This document shows, in pieces, positions 9,330 to 17,191 of a DNA stretch of 64,000 bases. The stretch's first letter is position 1; each line of letters begins with the position of its first letter. Under the pieces are notes generated by a model. The model was given only the letters and a program-made list of their open reading frames with translations, had not been told where the DNA came from and ran no database searches. The translations under genes were made by a program, and so were the position numbers. Source of the DNA: Komarekiella atlantica HA4396-MV6 (GTDB lineage: Bacteria > Cyanobacteriota > Cyanobacteriia > Cyanobacteriales > Nostocaceae); assembly GCA_019359395.1 (NCBI GenBank), contig JAHHHK010000018.1:62001-126000 (forward strand), given 5' to 3'.

Positions 9330-9958
9330 TTTCCTTGATCTGGTATGTGGAAGCCTTAATATTTTAAGTTAATTAGTAATTTCTTTCAATAAATACTATA
9401 AAAATATTCCTTACATTTATGGAGTTTACTAAAACAATCTATATTTCTTTTGGATTAATTCCATTGGAAAAGACTTTTTAAAGCATTAATCGATCTCCTC
9501 CATTTGTTCAATTTTTCTGGCTAAAGCTTTATTTTTGCCAATAAATATTTAAATAAGTAAGTTGTGCCAAAATGCTTTTACCGTTTAGATAGCAAGACTT
9601 TCAACTTTATTAAAAGGTTTTTTAATTAAAATGATTAACAAAAAATATTTTACCTCAAATGGTTAACTTTAATCATACACTCAATAATTAAATACGATAT
9701 TGCTATATACAACTTGCTCAAACAACTAAACCACTCATAACAGGGAAGGAGGTGAATGAAGGAAAAAATTGGTTGATAAAGGAGTTAAATGACGGTGAGA
9801 CATCATGTAACTAGCAATTAACCACAAATTAGGTTGGCACAATTAAACGTAAATGCTGGAAACTCGTCCTAGTAAGGAGTCAGTGGATTGATGGCTGACA
9901 ATATACCAGGAGGCAATGGCTGTGGCTACAAACTGACAACTGACAACTAACAAATTGA
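9330..9958. other. AT-rich leader region with four mini-ORFs before the PEP-synthase-like gene
   Basis: The first ~400 bases are AT-rich with nothing recognised. From 9746 to 9950 there are four short plus-strand reading frames: 9756-9776 (MKEKIG, behind AAGGAGGTGA), 9789-9821 (MTVRHHVTSN, behind AAAGGAG), 9853-9891 (12 residues) and 9891-9950 (19 residues, behind AAGGAG). The third and fourth overlap as TGATG. The last ends 8 bases before the GTG start of the next gene, which has no ribosome site of its own. This layout suggests leader peptides or translational coupling. Confidence 0.45.
9891..9950 (+). CDS. Possible 19-residue leader peptide or small protein
   Basis: The reading frame MADNIPGGNGCGYKLTTDN is preceded by AAGGAG at 9874-9879. 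Its ATG overlaps the stop of a 12-residue frame (MLETRPSKESVD, 9853-9891) in a TGATG arrangement typical of coupled translation. Its own stop is 8 bases before the GTG of the PEP-synthase-like gene. The Gly-rich core GGNGCGYK is distinctive. The last residues derive from the filler CTGACAACTGACAAC, found widely in Nostoc intergenic DNA, which lowers confidence. Function is unknown. Confidence 0.3.
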   Translation: MADNIPGGNGCGYKLTTDN

Positions 9959-12355
9959 GTGGACAAACTTTACTGGCTTGACCAAATTAAATTACAAGAC
10001 CGCACCGAAGTAGGTGAAAAAGCATTTTACTTGAGCAGACTTATGCAGCGTGGCTATCCGGTAGTGCATGGTTTTGTAGTGCCGGCAGAAATTTTGCGAC
10101 AATTCCTCGAAAATCTCAACAGTTCAGAGTCATTAGTCGCCGACTTACCCTATTCTTCGTTGCACTTGGATGTAGCTAATTGGCGTCAACTTCAGCAGGT
10201 GGCTGGTCGCTTGCGCCAGGAAATTATCACTGCGAAAGTGCCACAGCAGTGGGTAAGTACAATTTTCAAAGCGGCTAAAGAATGGCAAACTAGCTGTTTG
10301 ATTTTTCGACCGACTCTGGCTGTATCAACAACTACCCAGGTTAAGGCGAATGTATCCGGGTTGTTGGATTCAGTGTTTTGTCATTGTGATCAGGAAGATA
10401 TTGCCCTTGCATTAAAGCGTACTTGGAGCCAGCTATTTCGTGCCAGAAGTCTCCTATATTGGCAGCGCACAGGAATTAATCTGCAACAAATTAATTTAGG
10501 AGTACTGGTACAACCTGTTGAAAATGCGATCGCCAGTGGCTTGTTTAGCGCTCACTCCTCCGGGTGTGAAATTAAAGCTAGTTGGGGATTAGGAATAGCG
10601 ATCGCCAACGGCGAAGTTATCCCAGATGTCTACTATATTCAAAAAGAAACTGGGGTTGTACTAGAGCAACATCTGGGCAATAAAATGCTGGCTTATCGTG
10701 TTGATCATGAGACACCGCTGGCTTTTTCGCAGCATGGATTAAAGCCAGTATTAACGCCAGATCACACTTGTCTAGTTGCCTACCTACTTGAAGAATCCCA
10801 ACAAAAACAATACGCTTTACAAGAAGAATATTTACAGCAAGTAATTGCTCTGGGGAATCAACTAGTGAGTGAACTAGGTAAAGAATTTACCATTAAGTGG
10901 ACTATCGCTCAGGAAACCCCAAATACCAAGCTTTACATCACACAAGTTCTCGCTCCCAAATCCGTAATTCCCAATATCCACTTCATCAAGGGATTAGGGG
11001 CGGCAGGAGGGCGTATTGTGGCGACTGCCCATGTGATAATCAATTCACAACAAAAACCAGAACAACTACCCCAGGGAGTAATTTTAATAATACCAACTAT
11101 TACACCTGATTGGCTACCGTTACTTCAACAAGTTGCTGGTATTATTACGGAACAGGGAGGATTAACTAGTCACGCTGCGATTCTGGCTAGAGAATTGGGT
11201 CTTGTAGCAGTAGTGAGCGCAACATCTGCCACAACTCTAATTAAAACTGGCGAAAGACTGTTAGTAGATGGCGACAGAGGAGAAGTTTATCGGATTAGAG
11301 GAGACGGAAATGGAGACAGAGGAAGAGGGGGAGACAGGGACAAGAGCAGAGGGGGAGAAGGAGAAAAAGGAACACAGAGAGAAAATTCTCTTTTGCCTTA
11401 TTCCTCCGTCCCTCCATCTCTCCATCCGATTACTACTTACCCATCCATGAATGCTACACAATTGCTGGTTAATTTGAGCCAGTCCAGCTTAATAGAGCAA
11501 GTGCAAAACTTGCCTGTGGATGGGGTGGGATTATTGCGTTCAGAATTAATGGTATTGACCATACTAGAGGGACAACATCCTAATAGTTGGCTCTTAAGCG
11601 GGCGTCAGACAGAATTATTAGAACGTTGGTCGGAGCAGATTATGCAGTTTGCTCGTGCTTTTGCACCAAGACCTGTTTTTTATCGATCTTTAGATTGGCG
11701 ATCGCAGGATTTACCATCATTGAGTGATATAAAATCTTTACCACAGTCAATGTTAGGTGAACGTGGCACTTTTAGCTATTTACGAAATCCCGCAGTGTTT
11801 GAGTTAGAATTGAAGGCTTTAGCGACTGTACAGCAAGCTGGCTACAGCAATATCCATTTACTATTGCCTTTTGTTAGGACTGTGGAAGAGTTTGTCTTTT
11901 GTCGCCGCAAAGTCGAGCAAGCAGGATTAAGCGAAGTGTCCCAGTTTCAACTGTGGATAATGGCAGAAGTGCCCAGCGTCCTGTTTTTACTCCCAGAATA
12001 CGTCAAAGCAGGTGTAGCCGGGATTTCCATTGGGACAAATGACCTGACACAATTATTATTGGGGGTAGATCGAGAGCAAGGACAACTAGCAAAAGTATTT
12101 GATGAACGTCAGCCGGCGGTAATGGGTGCGATCGCCCAACTCATCCAAATGGCCCAAAGTGCGGGTATACCTTGTTCAATCTGCGGTCAAGCACCAGCCA
12201 TCTATCCAGAAATCATTGATAAGTTGGTGCAATGGGGCATTACTTCCATTTCTGTTGAACCGGAAGCGGTAGCGCGGACATATCAGGCGATCGCTCGTGC
12301 TGAGCAACGCCTGATTTTAGAAGTGGCGCGACGTGAATTGAGAGAGGAAAAATAG
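9959..12355 (+). CDS. Phosphoenolpyruvate synthase-like PEP-utilising enzyme
   Basis: The 798-residue protein has the three parts of PEP synthase/PPDK. The first is an N-terminal ATP-grasp-like pyruvate/ATP domain (GEKAFYLSRLMQRGYPVVHGFVV at the start). The second is the swivelling phosphohistidine domain with GGLTSHAAILAREL near 400-412. The third is a C-terminal PEP-binding barrel with GLLRSELM, GTNDLTQLLLGVDRE and CSICGQAPAIYPE. True PEP synthase makes PEP, AMP and phosphate from pyruvate and ATP. The N-terminal domain is divergent, so the exact reaction is uncertain. Residues about 445-492 are a Gly/Arg/Glu-rich low-complexity insert derived from purine-rich repeat DNA, placed at the linker between the swivelling and barrel domains. 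Start is GTG, bounded by an in-frame stop immediately upstream. Confidence 0.82.
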   Translation: MDKLYWLDQIKLQDRTEVGEKAFYLSRLMQRGYPVVHGFVVPAEILRQFLENLNSSESLVADLPYSSLHLDVANWRQLQQVAGRLRQEIITAKVPQQWVSTIFKAAKEWQTSCLIFRPTLAVSTTTQVKANVSGLLDSVFCHCDQEDIALALKRTWSQLFRARSLLYWQRTGINLQQINLGVLVQPVENAIASGLFSAHSSGCEIKASWGLGIAIANGEVIPDVYYIQKETGVVLEQHLGNKMLAYRVDHETPLAFSQHGLKPVLTPDHTCLVAYLLEESQQKQYALQEEYLQQVIALGNQLVSELGKEFTIKWTIAQETPNTKLYITQVLAPKSVIPNIHFIKGLGAAGGRIVATAHVIINSQQKPEQLPQGVILIIPTITPDWLPLLQQVAGIITEQGGLTSHAAILARELGLVAVVSATSATTLIKTGERLLVDGDRGEVYRIRGDGNGDRGRGGDRDKSRGGEGEKGTQRENSLLPYSSVPPSLHPITTYPSMNATQLLVNLSQSSLIEQVQNLPVDGVGLLRSELMVLTILEGQHPNSWLLSGRQTELLERWSEQIMQFARAFAPRPVFYRSLDWRSQDLPSLSDIKSLPQSMLGERGTFSYLRNPAVFELELKALATVQQAGYSNIHLLLPFVRTVEEFVFCRRKVEQAGLSEVSQFQLWIMAEVPSVLFLLPEYVKAGVAGISIGTNDLTQLLLGVDREQGQLAKVFDERQPAVMGAIAQLIQMAQSAGIPCSICGQAPAIYPEIIDKLVQWGITSISVEPEAVARTYQAIARAEQRLILEVARRELREEK
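11290..11400 (+). repeat. Purine-rich low-complexity insert inside the PEP-synthase-like gene
   Basis: The coding strand runs as repeated GGAGACAGAGG / GGGGGAGACAGGG / GCAGAGGGGGAG blocks, encoding a Gly-, Arg-, Asp- and Glu-rich stretch. The composition is that of the intergenic G-rich fillers in this window and quite unlike the flanking codons. The frame is kept and the insert falls at a domain linker. Confidence 0.7.
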
Positions 12356-12400
12356 AAGAGTGGAAGATTAGGGGAGTAATTGGGAATTTTGAATGTATTT

Positions 12401-13222
12401 TTACTTGATATATCCAGTTTCGCGTAAAAATTTACGTAAATCTGCAAAGTATTTAGTGCGATCTCGTCCTTTATAAGCTTGTTGTACACGTTGCCAACCA
12501 TCTTGTCCTTGACCCAGCATATATTTATTTGCCAAGTAAGGAGCTAAAAAACCCTTGCCATCATCCCCTTGCTTCCGCGCTTTTAAAAAAGTTTGCCATA
12601 ACTCAGACGCGTCATTATAGATTAATTTAGGATAGCGACGGGTAACATCAATCATCTTGCCTTGGCGATACTGCCAAATTTGTAAGGGATAGCCAGAAGC
12701 GGCATAGCTACTAAAAGCATAGGCAAAGCGATCGTCCCGACTCTCAAACTCTGGTAAACCGTCTTGATCTAAATCTCTAAGTCGATAGCCACCATTACCC
12801 CATTTGTGGCGAATCTTTTGATACTGCTTGGATTGACTGTTGTAGCGGTAAATCAATGAATAAGTACAACAGTGCGCTCCACCTGTATAGAAATCGGCAA
12901 CTACTTCTGGTTCTTTATTGCCGTCCAAGTCTAGCACTGGTAACTTATTTTCTTTTTCTCCAAACAATCCTTCCACAGGTCTGTCATATTCATTTTCTTG
13001 AGGTAGCTTTTGCTCAAAAACAGTATTACCTGCTCGAATAATTTTTAACCTAACATTTTTATACTGGTATTCTTGTGGCTGATCGTAGGATATTTCTGCC
13101 TGCACATTGCCCGATTGTCCAGTTATTGTCTCTGCTACAGCAGGCTGGCTAAATCTAGCTGCCGTACTCAAAAGAGCTAAAACGATTAGAGATTGACTAA
13201 TAGAAAAACGAATAGTTTTCAT
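12401..13222 (-). CDS. Secreted hypothetical protein with FG-GAP/VCBS-like calcium motifs
   Basis: The 273-residue product begins with a clear signal peptide (SQSLIVLALLSTAARFSQPAVA, cleavage about residue 30). Two short repeats, DLDGNKEPEVVADFY and DLDQDGLPEF, are Asp-rich loops of the FG-GAP/integrin-like type that bind Ca2+. A pair of adjacent cysteines occurs in GGAHCCTYSL. The C-terminal 70 residues are helical and basic. It is therefore probably periplasmic or extracellular. I do not recognise a named family and infer no enzyme activity. The gene is convergent with the PEP-synthase-like gene, 45 bases apart, and lies 51 bases after the baeRF-like gene on the same strand. Confidence 0.75.
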   Translation of the reverse strand: MKTIRFSISQSLIVLALLSTAARFSQPAVAETITGQSGNVQAEISYDQPQEYQYKNVRLKIIRAGNTVFEQKLPQENEYDRPVEGLFGEKENKLPVLDLDGNKEPEVVADFYTGGAHCCTYSLIYRYNSQSKQYQKIRHKWGNGGYRLRDLDQDGLPEFESRDDRFAYAFSSYAASGYPLQIWQYRQGKMIDVTRRYPKLIYNDASELWQTFLKARKQGDDGKGFLAPYLANKYMLGQGQDGWQRVQQAYKGRDRTKYFADLRKFLRETGYIK

Positions 13223-13273
13223 TACTGGTGTTGTATATAGTACAGTTAACTTTATACAACACCGTCAGAATGT

Positions 13274-14446
13274 TTAATATCGAAAAATCGCTGCAACGGG
13301 TGTGCTATATGGTATTTGTTCTGGTGGAATAGCATAGACCGCACCACCATTTAGTAAGGTGTGAGCAGCAACAAAATCTAACAAATCCTCATCACCGGTT
13401 TCTTTATCCTCATGTAAATAAACCGTTTCTGAACTTGGATCAAACAAACCCCATTGCTGTTGACCAACTGCAACCAACAATGAATCCACTCGTTGGTAGT
13501 AAGCCGCTGGGATAATTTCTTTGAGATTATTGGTGGCTTTGCCAGTATCACCGCCAAACAGTTGATGGAAACGCTCCAAAACATCTTGTTGTGACTTTTG
13601 GAAATCAGCCTCGACAATGGGCCAAGCTTCGTCATGTAACTCTTGAGCACTGAGAATTTCTGGATTACCAGTAATCCCTTCTTCCATTAAATGCTGGTAG
13701 GTATTTGCCTGTTTGTATAGAGGTAAGAGATACTCAACCCCAGCCAATAACAAAGGCGCTTTTTGCTCTCGCAGTTTTTGGTGCAATGCGCCATCAATGA
13801 TGTGAAAAAATTCTAGGATGCTTTCTTGGTGCTTATCCTTGTCAGGACTTCCCTGTCCATGAAACTCACCCGGTTGTGAAGAAGAATTGGAGGTTCCTCC
13901 TCTGGACATTCTGCTACGGAACTGACCCTCTTTGGCAGTCTCGTCTATTTGGAGAGCTTCCTCCAAACTTTTAGGCAGATTTTCTATCTCCACCTCGTTG
14001 ATGCTATGGTGTGTTGCTTCAAAAAATCTAACATCTTGTTGACTCAAAGCCAGCAGATAAAAACGACCATCACCATTTAAAATCGGTAGCAAAGGTTTGA
14101 TGTGAAACCTGTCTGTCACCACGACCAATTCTTGAAAATTGAGTGGCATGGTATAGTAGCGAAAAATATTTTCAGAAATAAAAATCGCTAGTCCCAAATC
14201 TACCGTTTGCTCCCAAAATTCTTGGGTATCAATTTCATGGGCTTTTTGCAACAATGCGATCGCTTCTTTCTGTTCTAAACCTGCATCAATTAAGCGAGTC
14301 TCTGCCTCTTTGACCAAATTCTTAAATCGAATTGGGTCTTGTCGCACTTCCTGTCCGGCTGGGTGCGTTGGCATATAAATTGAAACACAATTTCCTTTTG
14401 GCTGTTCTAGTAGTGTCTTTATCTCCTCTCTAGAAATTAATTGCAT
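13274..14446 (-). CDS. baeRF-family (bacterial archaeo-eukaryotic release-factor-like) protein
   Basis: The 390-residue product resembles the bacterial proteins with an eRF1-like fold. It starts ISREEIKTLLEQPKGNCVSIYMPTH, typical of the group, and has the central block ILNGDGRFYLLALSQQDVRFFEA. A C-terminal domain ends DLLDFVAAHTLLNGGAVYAIPPEQ. A polar linker rich in Ser, Gly and Asp occurs around 190-215. These proteins have been proposed to act on stalled ribosomes or tRNA, but biochemical proof for this subgroup is lacking as far as I know. The start ATG is preceded by AGGAGAGATATC, which contains a good ribosome site. Confidence 0.72.
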   Translation of the reverse strand: MQLISREEIKTLLEQPKGNCVSIYMPTHPAGQEVRQDPIRFKNLVKEAETRLIDAGLEQKEAIALLQKAHEIDTQEFWEQTVDLGLAIFISENIFRYYTMPLNFQELVVVTDRFHIKPLLPILNGDGRFYLLALSQQDVRFFEATHHSINEVEIENLPKSLEEALQIDETAKEGQFRSRMSRGGTSNSSSQPGEFHGQGSPDKDKHQESILEFFHIIDGALHQKLREQKAPLLLAGVEYLLPLYKQANTYQHLMEEGITGNPEILSAQELHDEAWPIVEADFQKSQQDVLERFHQLFGGDTGKATNNLKEIIPAAYYQRVDSLLVAVGQQQWGLFDPSSETVYLHEDKETGDEDLLDFVAAHTLLNGGAVYAIPPEQIPYSTPVAAIFRY

Positions 14447-14822
14447 ATGATATCTCTCCTATCAAAGTGACTAGCTAAATCAAACAAGACCCTCAATATT
14501 CAACGGTCTGATAGGACGAGGTTATTTTAAAATGATAGCGATTTACGTCCAAGTGTTTGATCTATGTTTATTTCAACTCAATGAGAGTTTAGTTTCATCT
14601 TTCTTTTGATAAGAAATTACCTAGTGTATGTACTATTCTTTGGGTGGATAAATAGAAGACAAGAGACAAGGCTAACTTCGCCTTAGTGGTTAAAAAGTTA
14701 TTTTTTTTACCACTAAGACACTGTGGCACTAATAAAGAATGCATTATACCTGACTATTGATAATGCACAGTAACATTTAAAAGATTTAGTAGTGTTATAT
14801 TCGGATTGCGAGAAGTCTTTAA
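14447..14822. other. Intergenic region, mostly featureless, with one hairpin
   Basis: This gap separates two leftward genes. The only structure seen is an inverted repeat, CTTAGTGGT (14682-14690) with ACCACTAAG (14709-14717), enclosing an A/T-rich loop with an eight-T run. It lies downstream of the DUF1361 gene on the minus strand and could terminate it. The rest is AT-rich and unremarkable. Confidence 0.5.
14682..14717 (-). terminator. Candidate terminator hairpin after the DUF1361 gene
   Basis: A 9-bp perfect stem (CTTAGTGGT/ACCACTAAG) has adjoining A- and T-runs that extend pairing. Its position, about 105 bases downstream of the 14823-15485 gene on the minus strand, fits a terminator, though the U-tract lies within the loop rather than after the stem. 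Confidence 0.4.
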
Positions 14823-15485
14823 TTATCCAGCATTTGGGGTATTAGAATTTGCTTGTTGTGTCTTGATGGTATAACTACTTTGTGGTTGCCTAACAAAACC
14901 CAAAGTTACTCGTTTCATGATCCAGTACAACCCGACAAGGATCACAAAAGTAATAGCGATAATTACCAATGGCTGTTTACCAAGAATTTCCTCTACACCT
15001 CTAGTTAAGACAGCATCGGGTTGAGTAATAAAATCCCAACTGTTGAAACGCAAAAATCGCCCCCAATAAACACCCACAGCACATAGAAAATGGGTAATTA
15101 ATTCAACCCATAAAATCCATTGGCTCTTGCCAATACGGTGTAAATAGTAACCCCAATTAACTAAGGATATAACGTAAGCTTCAAATCCAGACAGAATTAC
15201 TAGCAAATAAACAGGAATAAGTACCAAGGTAATCATCCATACCGATTGAATTGTGCGAATATCATCTATCAAGTGAATTACATCAGTCAACAAATATGGT
15301 GCGTTCGGCAAGAAAGCATAGAATACCAGAAATCCTAGCCACCACAGCCAAGAACGATTGTACCTAATGCGAAATAGCCACACACTTAAAGCTAAAGGTA
15401 TAAAAGCCAGAAATAAGTTCCAAGTCATCCAACTCATATTAATTCGCAAGACTTGCAAAACTCTGACTAGTAATTCTTCTTTCAT
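14823..15485 (-). CDS. DUF1361 family integral membrane protein
   Basis: The 220-residue protein has about six to seven hydrophobic helices. Its most distinctive segment is FLPNAPYLLTDVIHLI near residues 58-73, the signature of DUF1361, followed by a second conserved block around FEAYVISLVNWGYYLHRIGK and WGRFLRFNSWDFI. The function of the family is not established. The C-terminus is polar and probably cytoplasmic. The ATG is followed by KEELLVRVLQVLRINMSW; a later Met at residue 17 is a possible alternative. The gene appears to stand alone, with over 300 bases free on each side. Confidence 0.82.
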   Translation of the reverse strand: MKEELLVRVLQVLRINMSWMTWNLFLAFIPLALSVWLFRIRYNRSWLWWLGFLVFYAFLPNAPYLLTDVIHLIDDIRTIQSVWMITLVLIPVYLLVILSGFEAYVISLVNWGYYLHRIGKSQWILWVELITHFLCAVGVYWGRFLRFNSWDFITQPDAVLTRGVEEILGKQPLVIIAITFVILVGLYWIMKRVTLGFVRQPQSSYTIKTQQANSNTPNAG

Positions 15486-15946
15486 ATTTACTTACTCTGA
15501 ATATGTATGATTTATCTAATTTTGCTCTGTAGTATTTGTGTGATCAATGATTAACTAATAAAGTTTTTGTGGCTTCTAGGAAATTGATTTGCTCAAACTC
15601 TAAACACGATTTTGTGTCAGTTAAATAGCAAATGCACACTGATATATGTCGGAAACATAGAGTTTTTGGGTGTTTCATGGTGGGGGCTGACATTTATCAA
15701 TCAATCGGCTTAAGTCACTAGTATAGCCAGAAAATCATTAGGGTAAAATCTACCACAAATAGGAAGTCTGAGCCGCAAAACTGCTACCGATAACTTCGGG
15801 TGGAATTCCCTAACTGGATGTTGTCCTTATCCTAGCTATAATATTAGTTTCATTCTGTCCTGCTTAAGTTCCAGAACTATACAAAGCTTTTGCCTTAAGT
15901 TTGGAATTAATTGTGCAACCCCTTGCCAACTAATGATGATATGTGG
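15486..15946. other. Intergenic region without recognised features
   Basis: AT-rich sequence lies between two leftward genes. No reading frame with a ribosome site, tRNA or strong hairpin was seen. A GC-richer patch at about 15760-15835 stands out in composition only. Confidence 0.4.
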
Positions 15947-17041
15947 CTAACGCAATAGCACTCGGCTGCGAGGGCCGATCGCTTGTTTGGGTAAAGAAGA
16001 TTTTATACAGCTATTTCCAGAATCCTGTGAACAAACACCTGAAGCAAGCGTTGATGGGTTGACAACCACTCGATTAACTCCAGAAGAATTACCACTACTA
16101 GACTCTATATTGGGTGTAGCAGCAGGTGATGGGGAAGTAGGCTCAGATGTAAACGCTGTAGGTGTTGGTGAAAGTAATGTCTGCGGCACAGTTTCGGCGA
16201 TCGCACTATCATTACTAACTACGGCTACAGGCGTGGGTATGCTACCACCGCTAACTATTGGTGTGGGAATAGGTGTACTACCACCGCTAACTATTGGTGT
16301 GGGAATAGGTGTACTACCACCGCTAACGACTGGTGTAGGGGTTATGAGAGTTGCAGTTGTAGGTACTTTGATTGTCAATCTCGCCAAGGGGGAGTTAGTC
16401 ATGTTCAAGGAAGTGACGCTTGGTGAACCTGGGATATCGGACTTGAAATCAAATACTGTGGGAGTTGCGCCACCATTGCGATCGCTATATCGCACTCCGT
16501 ATCCACTCACTTCAAAAGTACCCCGATACTGGTTTCCAGTTTTTGGATCAGTTACAGTTCCAGTGTATAAAGCTTTTGTGAGATTAAATTCATCTTGAAC
16601 TACTCCTTGAAATGTAGTTCCTGCCAATCTTCCCTGATATTTATAAGGCGTCAACTCACCACCTGAGAGAACTGGTGAAGTGACAACACCATTGAAAGAG
16701 ACAATAGGAATGCCTTTAAAGTCAACGTAGTAATGTAGACTACCATCTGAGCGTGTTCTTACTGCTACATAATCTGACTTGTACACAGGAACGTAATTAG
16801 GATTATTTCTAGAACCTATGTTCCGCGAGTATGTTCCTGTAGTATCAGTATCTACACGTGTAATGCTCTGATTGAAATTGGGATTAATGCTAGGAAGTTG
16901 AATAGTTCCTGACAATGTACCAGTACTTTGAATTGTGATTTGAGCAGAAGCGCTTGCGCCACTTAAACCGATGATGAGTGCGACTAAACTGCTGCTGCTA
17001 ACAACTGCACAACCTGGCTTAGTTGATGAATTTAGTTTCAT
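15947..17041 (-). CDS. Secreted Pro/Ser/Thr-rich protein with tandem 12-residue repeats
   Basis: Starting at the ATG at 17039-17041, which has AAGGAG 10 bases upstream, the product is 364 residues. The frame is open further upstream but the extra N-terminus is not credible. A signal peptide is clear (SLVALIIGLSGASASAQ). Residues about 35-220 form a strand-rich domain I do not recognise. The C-terminal third is a Pro/Thr/Ser-rich linker with repeats of TPIPTPIVSGGS encoded by a 36-bp tandem repeat, ending with two cysteines (SGVCSQDSGNSC) and a basic tail, RSRVLLR. This suggests a surface or periplasmic protein with an extended stalk. It lies about 150 bases downstream of the porin gene on the same strand. 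Confidence 0.7.
   Translation of the reverse strand: MKLNSSTKPGCAVVSSSSLVALIIGLSGASASAQITIQSTGTLSGTIQLPSINPNFNQSITRVDTDTTGTYSRNIGSRNNPNYVPVYKSDYVAVRTRSDGSLHYYVDFKGIPIVSFNGVVTSPVLSGGELTPYKYQGRLAGTTFQGVVQDEFNLTKALYTGTVTDPKTGNQYRGTFEVSGYGVRYSDRNGGATPTVFDFKSDIPGSPSVTSLNMTNSPLARLTIKVPTTATLITPTPVVSGGSTPIPTPIVSGGSTPIPTPIVSGGSIPTPVAVVSNDSAIAETVPQTLLSPTPTAFTSEPTSPSPAATPNIESSSGNSSGVNRVVVNPSTLASGVCSQDSGNSCIKSSLPKQAIGPRSRVLLR
16241..16348. repeat. 36-bp tandem repeat, three copies, in the secreted protein gene
   Basis: The unit starting CTACCACCGCTAACTATTGG is repeated almost identically, the last copy with base changes. It encodes the 12-residue TPIPTPIVSGGS unit. Near-identity at DNA level points to recent duplication and likely copy-number variation among strains. 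Confidence 0.8.
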
Positions 17042-17191
17042 GGAAAATTTGCTCCTTTTATCACCTATGAAAAAAACACGCATGAATTTATAAGCAAGTT
17101 TTCCTTGCTCAGACTGCGTGACACTAGTATTCAACACTGATTGCACCAGTATGAACGTAGCGTACTTTATTACATTTACATCGGTACAAAT

